In this document: piece after piece, positions 10,458-21,300 of the stretch
Numbering within the stretch: position 1 is the first letter of the stretch
How the letters are laid out: the number at the start of each line of letters is the position of its first letter
Assembly: GCA_005223375.1 (NCBI GenBank)
Contig: RXOD01004180.1
Coordinates: forward strand, 1 to 26,724
Length of the DNA: 26,724 nucleotides
Source of the DNA: Amoebophrya sp. AT5.2
Lineage: Eukaryota; Sar; Dinophyceae; Syndiniales; Amoebophryaceae
Direction of reading: 5' to 3'
The notes under the pieces: generated by a model
The model's database searches: none
What the model saw: only the letters and a program-made list of their open reading frames with translations
What the model was told of the DNA's origin: nothing
Program-made: the position numbers and the translations under genes

Positions 10458-10632
10458 TAGCCGCATTGCACGTGTATGGTCTGCAACTACGGGTGCATTA
10501 TCGTGGAGGAATCAAGCAAAGGAGTCAAACTCAAACAGTAGCCTTCCTCGCTTAGGAATCACATTTGCTGTCGTACCGTGGCTGTGGTACTAGTCTACGT
10601 TTTAAATTAAAATTTATGGCGTAAGCGTAAGA

Positions 10633-10660
10633 ACATTACGTGGTGGACATTACGTGGTGG
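10633..10660. repeat. 14-bp tandem duplication
   Basis: The unit ACATTACGTGGTGG occurs twice without a gap, in the spacer downstream of the upstream cyclin. It is probably a simple slippage duplication. Confidence 0.85.
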
Positions 10661-11235
10661 AGCTACTCGGACGTGTGCCACGGGTGCGTCATGTACAGTA
10701 ACAAAGAAGAACAGGCTTGGGTGAATTGGTACAAGTCGCACTGCAGCAACTTCGACAGTAACAGTATCTAAAGTACAGGTCAACCTTTCGCAACGAACCA
10801 GTAGCGGTACAGTCAGACTGAGAGTGAAAGTGATGCAAAATATATAAGAAAGTGTCAAAATCGGTAGGAATCAGGCAAGGCAAGAACTCGACTGCAGAGT
10901 AAATTCGACCATGTCGTGAAAAAATGCAATCTACCATGTTTGTGGATGTGACGATGTGTGTCTCTGACTCTGTCTGGTCCCACCTTCCTCCAGCAGGGGC
11001 GGAGGGATCACAGCCAGTCTCTGCTATATTCTGCTGAACCGAGCTATTGTTCACCTCGGCTGGGAGCAGCACGAGCAGCAGTAGTTGCATTTGTAGCTAG
11101 TAGACGAAACAGTAAAGACGTGACGCTGACGGAAATGGTAATGGATGTAAAAACCTGGCGTAATCGTAATTGGTAATAGCGATAAGAAACGTAGCAGGCA
11201 GTAAGAGGTCGTGAACACGGTGCGCCCGCCAAAAT

Positions 11236-13074
11236 CTACTCGTACTTCCGCACGTACTGCATGACGTTCTTGTACCGCTCCTTGGCATACTTCTTGCCGA
11301 GGGCCTTGTCCTTCTGCACTGCAATTACCTGTCATCGATCAAAGAAAATGGATCTTGGGTGCAATCTTGACATGACTCCTGCGTAAGTATTTCGTATAGT
11401 GCTCAATGAATCAGGCCGAGGACGAGAAATACCTTAAGCAGCTCGTCCTCCATCTGTCTCATCAGATGCACGTCGTAGGGCCCCGGAATCAAGGTGGCCT
11501 CGGGTCCGTCTGGCTTCATTATCCTGTTCGAGGTGTACAGAGCGACGCACGCGAGCTGCGATGGGAGGTACCTGTAAGTATGTGGCGCGCATTCACGGAT
11601 GCTTCCTCTACAACTCTGCTCCACGTCCACCTGGTGTAAAAAAATATTTATCCCCAAAAGTAGACACCATCAAATTCAAAACAAGCCCGCGACAGTACGC
11701 ATTCATGTGCGGGTCTGTGATTCCGCATTCGAGGCAGAATTGTGAGAGGTAGTGCAGCTCGGACTCCCTGTGGCACAGCCCCTTGGAGAAGAAATCGAGA
11801 AACTGCAGGGGCGATGCGCTCGTCAGCGAGAATTTCTGTTGAAGATTGGCGGGTCACGTTGTATTACATAGATGATATAAACTTTTCCACTATCCAGCAG
11901 CACGAACGAGAAATGTTGCTGCTGCTCGTAACTACCTGCCTCGCTAGTAGTAGTGCTACTACTCGCTGCTGATGAACCAACTAACGATAACTACAACGAA
12001 ACGCCGGACACATTTTCACAGTAGAGGCATCATACCAGCGTGTTGAGCACGGAGACCTCCATGTCCAGGACGTCTTCTCTTGTGTATGCGTTGTCCATGA
12101 TGTAGCAGATGTCGCGGACCTCTGGTGGTCGGTACTCCTCGTACTTTGCTGCGATTAGCATGCCTGTAGTTATTGTCCCAAGTTTGATGGAACAGGTTCA
12201 GTTCCAGTTTTAAAGTGTAGCAGGCCCGCACCAGTGACGGTGGGTGCAAGTGCTTGTAATATTTTATAAGACTAAAAAGAGAGTGATTTATAGTAAGTAC
12301 ATGTCCCCCCCATAAGCTGTAGTTTTCTCTTCTGTATTTCCTTCTCCTTCTGGAGGTAGCGGTCGATGAGGTTCACGCAGAGGTAAAGCGTCTCGGGAAG
12401 GAGCTTGAATTTGTAGTGGACCTCGATTAGCCAGTCCAGCAAAATGCCTCGCATTCTCCCTGACACCTCCTTGGAACCCTCCATAAAGCCGGAGTATATC
12501 TGTGGAGCGGCATTGGGTTCATGTTCATCAGTTGGTTGTACGGTAACGATATGGAGCACGCGGAAACGTTGTTGTAGAATTGGAATCTGGGGAAATACTT
12601 CATCGATCGCCTGACGACATTCTACATCTACGCTGCTCGCGGTCTCCCTCTCCTACTTACCTATACAACAGATACAGCATGTTATGCGTAATTTTCAAAT
12701 TGCAGTGTCATCGCGGCGCCTCACATCTTCGGCCAAAACTTTTGCCAAAGAAAAGATGTGATGCGCCGCGATGACACCGCGATGAATACCCTGACATCCT
12801 CCGTTTTCTCCTTTCTTGAGAGGTAATCGAAGATCTGCGGCGCGTACTCAGCCACCTGTTGTGGGTCTTCCTCCGCCGGCACACACGGCTCTGTTGATGC
12901 TACCCGGCTGACGCTTCTTCGTTTCAGCGGTAGGCCGCCGGGCTCGTTTGGGTTCGCCTGTTTCGCACCCTCGACTGCGTCGTCGGTCACCGTATTTGTG
13001 ATGTCCCGGAGACCACCTCGGGGGCCAAGCGCCCCGAGGGGAGGCTGAGCGGTCATTGACACGGACATCGACAT
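11236..13074 (-). CDS. B-type mitotic cyclin, upstream paralogue
   Basis: This is a regulatory subunit that activates a cyclin-dependent kinase in mitosis. Six exons (13074-12790, 12499-12301, 12163-12036, 11835-11699, 11571-11433, 11328-11236) join in frame to 326 residues ending in TAG. Near the N-terminus RGGLRDITN (about residues 19-27) matches the RxxL...N destruction box used for APC/C-driven degradation. The cyclin box holds [16 protein letters not shown] (about 111-126), ETLYLCVNLIDRYL and IAAKYEEYRPPEV. The second cyclin fold ends in KKYAKERYKNV. The length is a little short for a B cyclin but both folds are present. Two further Met codons lie within the first seven residues, so the exact start is uncertain by a few codons. 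The gene is tandem with the cyclin at 8617-6421, in the same orientation, but differs in intron positions. Intron 1 holds a long hairpin. Confidence 0.93.
12500..12789 (-). other. Intron 1 of the upstream cyclin, carrying a hairpin
   Basis: This 290-bp intron has donor GTATTC after AGG and acceptor CACAG before ATATAC. It joins EDVR to IYSGFMEG in phase 0. Its position corresponds to an intron in the neighbouring cyclin paralogue (7717-7998), so the intron site probably predates the duplication. The hairpin at 12705-12777 starts 12 bases inside the donor and is absent from the paralogue's intron as far as I can see. Confidence 0.85.
12705..12777. repeat. Near-perfect inverted repeat, 25-bp arms
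   Basis: The left arm 12705-12729 and right arm 12753-12777 are reverse complements at 24 of 25 positions (one G/T difference near the arm's middle). The 23-base loop itself contains a weaker inner stem (GGCCAAAA / TTTTGCC). The RNA would fold into a long stable stem very close to the 5' splice site of the cyclin intron. It may be a small mobile-element relic or a structural element controlling splicing. Confidence 0.9.
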
Positions 13075-14186
13075 CGCGAATGAGGTGGGATAGATTGATA
13101 TCGACGACCTCCCCTACCTAACAGTATAACTCATTTTGTTGGAAGGGTTCCACGACCCCATTCACATAGCCTCGACGTATGCTGGTCCGCAAAAAATCAA
13201 GCACACATCCCTCCCCACGATCGTTGAGAATTGATCCTCTTCGATGGCCGTAGTTCCATCCCACAGACAAGATGATCAGGTGGAGGTATGCCAAGCGCAG
13301 CACCGCATCACTTTTCTGTTACCAAGCCACACGAGATGAAATGCAACAAGAACGAAAAAAATGAATCCTTGCAGATTCCATTGCGCACATGCACACACGC
13401 TGCTGCAGATCCCAGAGCGGCGATGCAACCCCCTTTCCCATACACCCGCCACGGCCACCCGTGGGATCAACATCGGATCATGATCAAGAACTATCAGTTC
13501 GTTTCCCTTACACTCAAACAGCGACCAAGTCCCTTCTGCTGAAACGCACTGCTGCGGACAGATAAGCACATCCATGCACAAACAAGAATATCAGAGGGAC
13601 CCTTTACGAGTGGCGAAACAATAATTGTGGCCCTGTTCTGTTTCCTTCTGTACAATTGTGCAAGTTCTGGTTGAAACTGATATAAGACCGCAACATGCTG
13701 TGATGTTGTAGTCCACGACGCCACAGGTAGGCAGCATCAACATCATTTCTGCTTCCAGAATCATCGTTCTCCTGGGGGCTTGCATCTTTTGTCGACCGTC
13801 CGAGCTGTGAACGTAACGAAAATATAAACAGTGCTTTACCTGATGATGCTATACCTGAAAAGAAGAATCCTGCTGGTGCTATACCTGAAAAAAGAAGCCT
13901 GTCCCTGTGTGAGCTATACCTGAAAAAGGAATCCTGTCGACGGCCCCCGGTTAAAAATCGCCCCTCCTGCCATTCGGCGCGTCTGGAAACGAGATATGTG
14001 ACGTGCCCCTTGCGATGGTGTGGTCTACGTCTGCATTCAAATTCTAGTGAAACGAGCGCTATTGTCCATACCCATACACGAACTTTCTCATACATACTCA
14101 TTCTGGGCTGCTCTGGCATTAAACCGCTCTAGTACCTCTACGTACTCCCACCAAATCTGCATACCAGCTCCCATCGATCAATCCAA
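13075..14186. other. Spacer between the coiled-coil gene and the upstream cyclin
   Basis: 1.1 kb on the transcription path from the coiled-coil stop (14187) to the cyclin start (13074). A 171-codon minus-strand frame spans 13604-14119, but its middle is simply the translated tandem repeat at 13833-13940 and the remainder shows no motif, so it is not called as a gene. Confidence 0.6.
13833..13940 (-). repeat. Tandem repeat of fused 3'/5' splice-site-like units
   Basis: Read on the minus strand, three units of about 28-35 bases each contain a T/C-rich tract and then TTTTCAGGTATAGC (minus-strand cores at about 13919-13913, 13884-13878 and 13854-13848). A fourth, weaker copy (ATCAGGTAAAGC) lies at 13833-13844. 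CAG|GTATAG is a 3' splice site joined directly to a 5' splice site. The real donor of the last intron of the adjacent coiled-coil gene is AAG|GTATAGC, the same seven bases. Confidence 0.8.
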
Positions 14187-17072
14187 TCACGGTGCTGTTT
14201 GGCTGAGGATTTCCAGCGCTTCCGTGAGCGACTTGATCTCGGCCTCGCGCTTGGCCGCGCGCTCCTCGGCGGACACGCCGGTTTTCACGCACTTCGGGTC
14301 GATCGTCTTGTTCTTGTACTCCTCTTCCGCGGACAAGTTTTCCGTTGCCGCCTTCTGCGCCGACTTCGCGTCGAGCAGGTTTTGCTTGGACTCCGCAAGT
14401 TTCGCTTTGTTGTTCTCCAGATCCGGGCCCGCCGACGCGAGGAAGATCTGGGATAGAGGAAGATCGATAGAGTGAGGGGTTGGGGTTCGCCTTCGCACAA
14501 TGAAGAGGCCCAGGGCGAGAACCCGGATTTAGATTTTTCGTACTGTTCGACGAGTCTCGTAACAGCTATGTAGAGGCATGACACGCACACTGGAGTCTTG
14601 CGGTTACGTTAGGATGAATGTGAATGAGGCTGTCGCGATACAATCTTTCGGCGGAGTCTGAGACATAGAGACGGTGCCCTAGGTGGGTCTCCCCTGAGAT
14701 CCACAAATTAACAAACCGCCCGCTATACCTTGCTTTCCTTCATGAACTTTTCGTAGCTTTCTTGCGCCGAGCCCTCTTCTGCTTCGGTCTCGCTGGCGGT
14801 CTTCGAGAAATCCGCCTCGATGGTGGTGAGCATACCCAGGATGCCCTCGCCGCTGGAGGAGTACTCGCCACCCGCGAAATCTGGTTTCTGGCCCTCCTGC
14901 ATCAGCGCGGTGCCGCCGACTCCCGACTCTCCGTAGTACTCCGTCAGCACCGTAATTGCGTTCTTCACCGCCTCTTCCGCGTCGCGCGACTCGGTGATGA
15001 TTCTCTCGTTCTCCTTCTTCTCCGCGAGCCTGTTGATGGTCGCTTCCTGCATGGCGCTCTTCTTGTCGGAGATGGATTTCGTCAGCTCCTCGATCTCCTC
15101 AATGAGAGTTTCGATGCGGACAGTGAGAGATTCCACGGCGATAGTTTCGTCCTGCTTTTCCTGGGTAAACTTTTCGATCTTGCGGTTATTGGCAGCCTGT
15201 TCTTTATCGCACCAGTTCTTTTCCGTTTGGCGCTGCATAACCGACTCCTGCAGCTTTTTGATCTCCTTCTCGATCAGGCCCTTCACTTTGTCGAACGGTC
15301 CTTCCTGGGACATGGCCGCCAGCTGCATCAACAACCGGCTGTTGTCCTTCAAGGATTCCGCCTTCAGGAAAGCGGCCAGTTTGTCACGCCCGTTGTGGTA
15401 CTGGAGCTTCGCAGCGGACGAAGAAAGCTGGAGGAAGGAAACGTCGGCGGACGCTTCGGACGCGAGGTTCTTCCCGCCCGTGGTCACTTCGCTGCCGGAC
15501 ATAATCTCCACGGCCTTCTCGATGGCGGTGACCTAGGGGTTTGTTCGTGAGCACCGACATTGAATACTTTCTTAATCGTGCTCGTGGTCGGTGCTGCAAT
15601 CTTCGTTGAAAATCAAAAATGCAACTCTCATTGGTCTTCATCACGGTCAGTGAATAAGAATTCTAAAAAACTATCCCTCACTATCCCTCAGGCGGCACCT
15701 CTTCCTTCATGCTGTTCTGCGCGGCCACGAAGTCCGCAGCCTTCTGTGTGCATTCGGCGCTCGTCTCCTTCAGGTACTTCTTGCTTTCCGACAACGAGTT
15801 CTTGTTCGAGGTCAACGACTGCTCCAGCTCCCCCTTCTCGGCCTCCATCTGGGTTTTCGTGGCGGTTTCGTCCTCGATGATCTTGTTTTGGATGCGCAGG
15901 TGCTCCTTCGTCGCGGCGTCCTGCATTTCGAAGGACTGAATGTTCCTCGTCTCCTCGTTCTGCAGCTCCTTCAGCTCGCCCTCAAACTCGTCCTGGAGCT
16001 CCGCGAGAAGCTGGATCACGCGGTCCGTGCCCTTGTTGCGGGCTGCGTAAGTATTCATTGAATGGTTTAAGGAAATGACAATTTTCACACGACGAACTTG
16101 ATGACAAAATTCTGCATCGGCAGAATAGAGTCGTGATTTCGTGCTTTTGAGGTTTAGATTTTGCGCGATCATACGTCGGCGTAAGAGCTTTCGTAGTCGC
16201 GTTGATGTACGAAAACTACGTTCGAAGTAGGAGCAGCGGGTGCAAAAATAAAGAAACGCTGTTGCTGAAGTACTGATGGCGTATTCGGTGGCCTGCGGCT
16301 GCTGCACCTTCTGGGTCGGAATGCCCTCCGGTGCTTGTGCGAGCTCCAGCAGGTTCATGATGGCGGATCGGTGCGAGCCCTTGGAGGTCCCGAAAGGCAC
16401 CTTCGACGTGAGCTGCAGCAGACTTTCGGCCGGGGCGACGGCCGAGGCATCTGGAGTAGCCTGCAGCGTCTCCCGGGCCTTCTCGCAGGCGTAAATGCTA
16501 TCATTCAGCTCCGTCTCCGCAGCGACGAAAGCTGTCTTCTCCGCCTCGCGGACGTGCTCCATGGCTGGAATAGTGTTGATGAAGTTTTCGACTTGGTTGT
16601 TCCCCTCAAAACACAAACTTACTCCAGGCGCGTCGGCGCTACCAGCGGCCGAGCAGGACACTCAGTACTTCCTTTTTTTCATGCTCGAGCTGCACACGTT
16701 GCAGTCGCACCACCGACATTAGGACTCTTGCTAAAGCCTCAGCTGCAACTTACCTTTCAAATCCTTCTTGTCCCGCCCGGCCTCACTCGTCGCGGCGTCT
16801 ATTGCTGAGATGGATTTTCCTATCAGAAGGTCCTTCCCCGCGATGTCGGCCTCAAGACGCTTGATTTCGCTCTGGAAGTTTTCAATGTCTTCCTCCGTGT
16901 TCGCAAAGGTTGAGTCGCACCAGGTTTTAAAAGACGCCCACTGCTTTTTCATTTCGTCGCTGTTGCCGATTACCTCCGTTTTCTTGTCCTCCAGCATCGT
17001 GATGACAGTGGCGATTTTGTCATTCCCCTCCACGCCCGCCGCAGCCGCGGCCAGCAGCAAAACCGACCGCAT
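14187..17072 (-). CDS. Secreted coiled-coil protein, dinoflagellate type
   Basis: Function is unknown. Five exons (17072-16754, 16564-16274, 16042-15699, 15532-14729, 14447-14187) join in frame to 672 residues ending in TGA. A signal peptide is likely at residues 1-16 (MRSVLLLAAAAAGVEG). The rest is charged, alanine/glutamate/lysine-rich coiled coil with few cysteines. It looks like two related modules: each has a WCD-type start (KTWCDSTF; NWCDKEQ), a long helical stretch, and an ending of the EI..L.EA.EIL type (VTAIEKAVEIMSG near 315-330; REAEIKSLTEALEILS at the C-terminus). The second module carries SFLQLSS, PFDKVKGLIEKEI and GILGMLTTIEADF, wording I associate with a large, uncharacterised family in dinoflagellates and other myzozoans. 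The start was chosen because it gives the signal peptide. The gene lies about 1.3 kb downstream of the dynein stop, on the same strand. Confidence 0.88.
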
Positions 17073-18378
17073 CCTCCCAATAGTAGCTTTCTATCAGTAC
17101 CGCGCTACCTTCCCTAGGTAGTATCAAGCCCGTCGTTTTCAAATATGGTCCGATAATATGCCTCACGATGGCCGCAGTTAATGGCGAACAGGCTCTGGTA
17201 GTTTGACAGCGTTTCACAGCCTGGGCCTTGGAAATAGTATAATACTGATAGCCACGCACCTTCCGGTTTTTGCGATCCATCGGCGCCTGGCAGCAAAGGA
17301 CACCACACGTGGACGTGCTTATGAAATCTATACCTCTTTTTAAATCCACGAAACACAATAATGGATGCGGACAGTGATAGTTCAAATAAAGTAAAACGTG
17401 CTGCACCGTAAGCGTTCCTCTTCCACACGCGCACGACCACTGATAGGCAAGTAAAGACGCCTGTAAGGCTGAACATCGATTTGGCCCGCTAATCAGCCAG
17501 TAACATGGATCCATACACTTCCACTTATTTTTTTCAAGCGGATAACATGATGGCATTATTCGGTAGTAGAGGTTTTCAGGCCTCCGCAGCACATGTCCCA
17601 TTTCGCGAGCGGCATACAGCGCGCCGTTCATCCCGCAGAGTCCCCGGCCTTCTATCCTCTACCACTCCAAATCCAAGTACTCACACGTTCTGGTGAAATC
17701 GATTCGAATAACAAGACCTAAGTAGTTGTAGTTTTAGCGACTACGCGCAGGCGCAGCTGTCATACTTTGAATAGATCTAGGAAGCCGAAGCTGTAGCTCA
17801 TTGTATTAGGAATTTCTCTTTTCAAGGTCACTAGATGCGTCAATCTCAATAAACTCGGTTGACATATAGTAGAGGCATTTGGATATAACTCAAGGTCAAG
17901 GTCATCTTTCTAGTACTAACTTGTAGCTACAATTATAACAGTAACGCTAACGCTTGTTCTGAGAGAGATTTACCACTGCTTTACCGACGGTACCGCGACG
18001 ACCGCTGTTTGTGGATCGAACAAGATGGCATTGGCAGTGCCCGTGGTTTCTTTGATGTCGAATGCCGCACTAAAAAGGATACGACTATATACCGGATAGT
18101 GTTCTTCGAGGCGGTCGCGTCGCCGCTTAGACCTTGGTCGCGCGCGTTGCCAGGTTATTGTTTGCGTTTCGATGATAAAGTTGAAGTTCCGAGAGAGGTA
18201 TAACACTTGTGACAGGATTTTCATTCACGCGTCTGATGTAGTGATTTGCTGATGTTGTTCCGTTGCTAACAAAACGACTATGATCTGCATTTTCCGCCCT
18301 TGACAGGGAATAAGCGAGCTTTCTAGGGTCGTAATCGGAGTGCCGTGTTCCTCATCGCCGTGCAGTTGCTCGCGTTGT
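17073..18378. other. Spacer between dynein and the coiled-coil gene
   Basis: 1.3 kb that holds the dynein 3' UTR and the leader of the coiled-coil gene. Overlapping open frames occur (minus 17020-17631 of 203 codons; minus 17114-17476 of 120 codons; minus 17970-18224 and plus 18009-18203). They conflict with each other, and none has a secure family match. The 203-codon frame has a CxCG...TVxHVLL string discussed under findings. Confidence 0.5.
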
Positions 18379-21300
18379 TTAGTCGTCCAACTGCGAGAGC
18401 AGCGCGACTCCTCTCCGCACCCAGAATTTCTCTGTGTGCATGTCCTGGATTGGGAGCATGATGGTCATGATAAAGTTTGTCGAGTGGCCGGTTGTCGACA
18501 GCACACCCCGTCGCGCGCTCGTCTTGTAAGCCGGGCAGGGATACACGTTCAGGGCGGTCTTCGATTCGGAGTTCAGGACCGGGTCGAGGTAAATAATCGG
18601 CAAATCATCATACAGCACCTTCGCAAAGGACTCGTTAATCGCGCCGAGATCGTCGTCCCAGCGAGCGCCCTCCATGATGAGGCCGTAGCCGTAGCAGCCG
18701 AGTGGCGGTCTGCCAGGGACCTCGAACGAGCGCTTTTGGACGTAAAAATTCCACATGCACTTGTCGATCGGGTACTTGGTCTTGCGCGCAAAATTCTGGA
18801 GGAGACCTGTCGTTATCGAAGATTTGTTTTTTTATCGAAGTCGTACCCACAGGACGGGGCGGAGGCTGTCTCAGATACAAACTCCGTTCGTGGGCATATA
18901 AAAAAAAGCCTGTCAAGCCCCATTGCTGACAAATCGTTTGGATGAAGTAAGTACCTGTGAAGAACGCCTGCACGAAGAAGAAGCCCGTGAGCCAGAAGAG
19001 CTTTGGCGGTCCGTTTGCGATCCAGTCATCGAACTGCGCAAACCGCCGCATCATGTCCGGCACATAGCTACCCAGCGGCTTCAGACTCGGGAAGCTCACA
19101 CTCAGCCACGGCGGCGGCACTTTATTCGCCAGGAACGCCTCACCGACCTGGTCGAGTTCCCCTGTCATGACCACCTCGCCCTTCACGGCTCTCTTCAAGT
19201 TCAGCAGTGTGTCACGTAATTTCACGAGCAGCTTGTTGAAACGGGCGCACTCCTGGGGGAGGACGGTGTTCAGGGATTCATCGTAATCGACGGGGTACTT
19301 CAGCTGCACCGCTTCGATATCGTACGGCTTCGGAGGAATGATGGCCAAAATCTCGTCGCATTTCTCGGTCCAAATCTGTTTCATTGCGTGGTTCCACGAA
19401 GATGGGTTTGCGTTGCTTTTTATGACTCATCGGCAAGCAGGGAAATTGAGAGGGGTTGGAGTTGAACGAGTACGAGAAAATTCGTTCGTTAAGTTCTCGA
19501 CCGCAACCCCGCGCCGGTTGCAGGAAGTGCGAGTCACCAACGACTCGCAAGGCAAAAATCAAAAAAAAAAAGGTATGTTGCCAGTACGTCATCCGAGCTC
19601 TTCCCGCTCGATCCGGTGTCCCTTGGCAGCAGATTCACCGCTGTCTTGATAATCGCGTACCCCTCTGAGATTTTCGCCGTCAGGTCTGCATTCGAGTGCA
19701 GCCAGAATGCTTCTGGGTACTCCTGAAGCGGCAGTGTCGCGATGAACTCCAGGATCTGGTCCTTGTTCAGGTTCGACGGCGGCGAGTAGTACACGCCACT
19801 TACTGAGAATTTGTAGTCCTCGTCTAATGTTGCCGGGCAGTAGTAGTCGGACAGAATGCATTTAATCGTCCTACGGTCCTGACCGTCGGTGACGCGACCG
19901 CCGTAGTTGGCCTCCGCGACGAGGTAATTCAGCGCGTCCCACTGGATCTCGTCGTAGGAATCGAGGAAGATCTTCAACTGATTCGCGGAGATGGTGCGGT
20001 CCGGATCGGAGAAGGCGTACGGAATGTTCCAGCCTAACGGACCGAACTTGCGGCGCTCGAGAATCAGGGAGTGGAAGAACGCGAGACCTTGTGCGTTTCG
20101 ATTTTTCTATGCACAAATTCAGGCAGATTTACGTATGAAATTTTTGAGGCTCAGCTGCTCATGTCATCAAACTTTTTTCACTACTATATATAACTTGATG
20201 GAAAGCGAAACTGAACAAATCAGCCTTCAGACTGGGTGCAGTCTTCACCCCGTTTTTTCTTCGATACCGAAGAGCATCTTTTTGAAAGCGTGCGGCTTTG
20301 TGCAGGACTCGAGCCAATCCTTGTCGAACGCAAGATACGCTCGCGTTAGGTTCTGCTTCAGCCCCTTGGGCGGCTCCACGGTCATCTTCACCCCGTTCTG
20401 GAGAATGGAGACCGGGAAATGTTGAGCGGGCATACCTGGAAAATTCAGTTTCGATTCGCATTCGAATGAAATAAATTCAATGGAGGTGACGGTGACCAGC
20501 CACAAAAGGAAAGTTGGCGAACACTGAACGACAGCTATCACCAACATCATCCCAATCCCTATCCCATTGCCCCCTTCTATAACTGCTCGCGGACAGAAGC
20601 ACAGTCACCTTTAGTGCTGGTGTACTACCCAATCGACGCAAAAAATATCTTTCTTAGTCAAGACCCACAGCATCCGTTACCCGTCAGCCACAGCCGGAAT
20701 TCCGGATGGATTTCGCTCGGATTGAAGTTCTCGCACGTCGCCTCCAGTGTGCCCATGTACGACTCTGCCAAGTGGCAATTCTGCAGCACCACCCATGATC
20801 CGTTTTTCACGGAGTCTGAAATCGCTGCGTCCGCCTTCGGCCCCTGCCCCTGTCCCAGCGACAGCAGGAATATCCTGTCCTGCATCCCTAACCCCTCCGC
20901 GAGCTTGAGTAGGCTCGTCATCGGGTCCGCACCCACCGTCAGCACAAAGATCAGAGGCACGTACGGCTTCGACTCCTGGTAAGAAATCAGCAGATCGAAT
21001 GGAGGCGGCTCCAAGTAGTGCTTCCCGAGTTTTTCCATGATGATGTCCTGGATGGAGGTGACGAGTCCGTCCGGCCGGAAAGCGAGTAAAATCAACGCTT
21101 GTTCCAACGCGGTGGTGTCATCACTATCGCCATACCTATCCGCATTCAACCCTTCCGGCCATTCCGCCTCTTGGGGAATGTCTGCCTCGAAAACGACGCT
21201 CCAGCCGGCGATATTTCGCGCGAAACGCGCACTCCACTCCTTGAACAACGGAATTCCACCATCGCCGCCCTCATCTTCGCCGAGTTTGTCGAGCTCCAAG

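Larger units (their letters stand above)
8618..11235. other. 2.6-kb spacer between the two cyclins
   Basis: The spacer has open frames on both strands but no confident gene. The part next to 8618 should be 5' leader of the downstream cyclin, and the part below 11236 the 3' UTR of the upstream one. The strongest coding hint is the plus-strand segment at 9967-10457. A 14-bp unit is repeated in tandem at 10633-10646 and 10647-10660. Plus-strand pyrimidine-rich AG sites (for example ending near 9309) might belong to unrecognised introns. Confidence 0.55.

Noticed and set aside
13604..14119. 171-codon minus-strand frame as a gene
   Set aside because: Its middle is the translated splice-like tandem repeat, it lacks any motif, and no splice partner was found. 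It is better described as repeat-bearing spacer.
14762..15550. 262-codon plus-strand open frame, plus a 180-codon frame at 14994-15536
   Set aside because: They are exactly antisense to exon 4 of the coiled-coil gene, whose minus-strand reading has coiled-coil composition and joins to its neighbours in frame.
18009..18203. Plus-strand frame with a string (PWSRALPGYCLRFDDKVEV) faintly like the end of a Tubby domain
   Set aside because: The opposite strand of the same stretch reads just as plausibly, no other Tubby segment was found upstream or downstream, and the next plus-strand exon would run into the dynein terminus.
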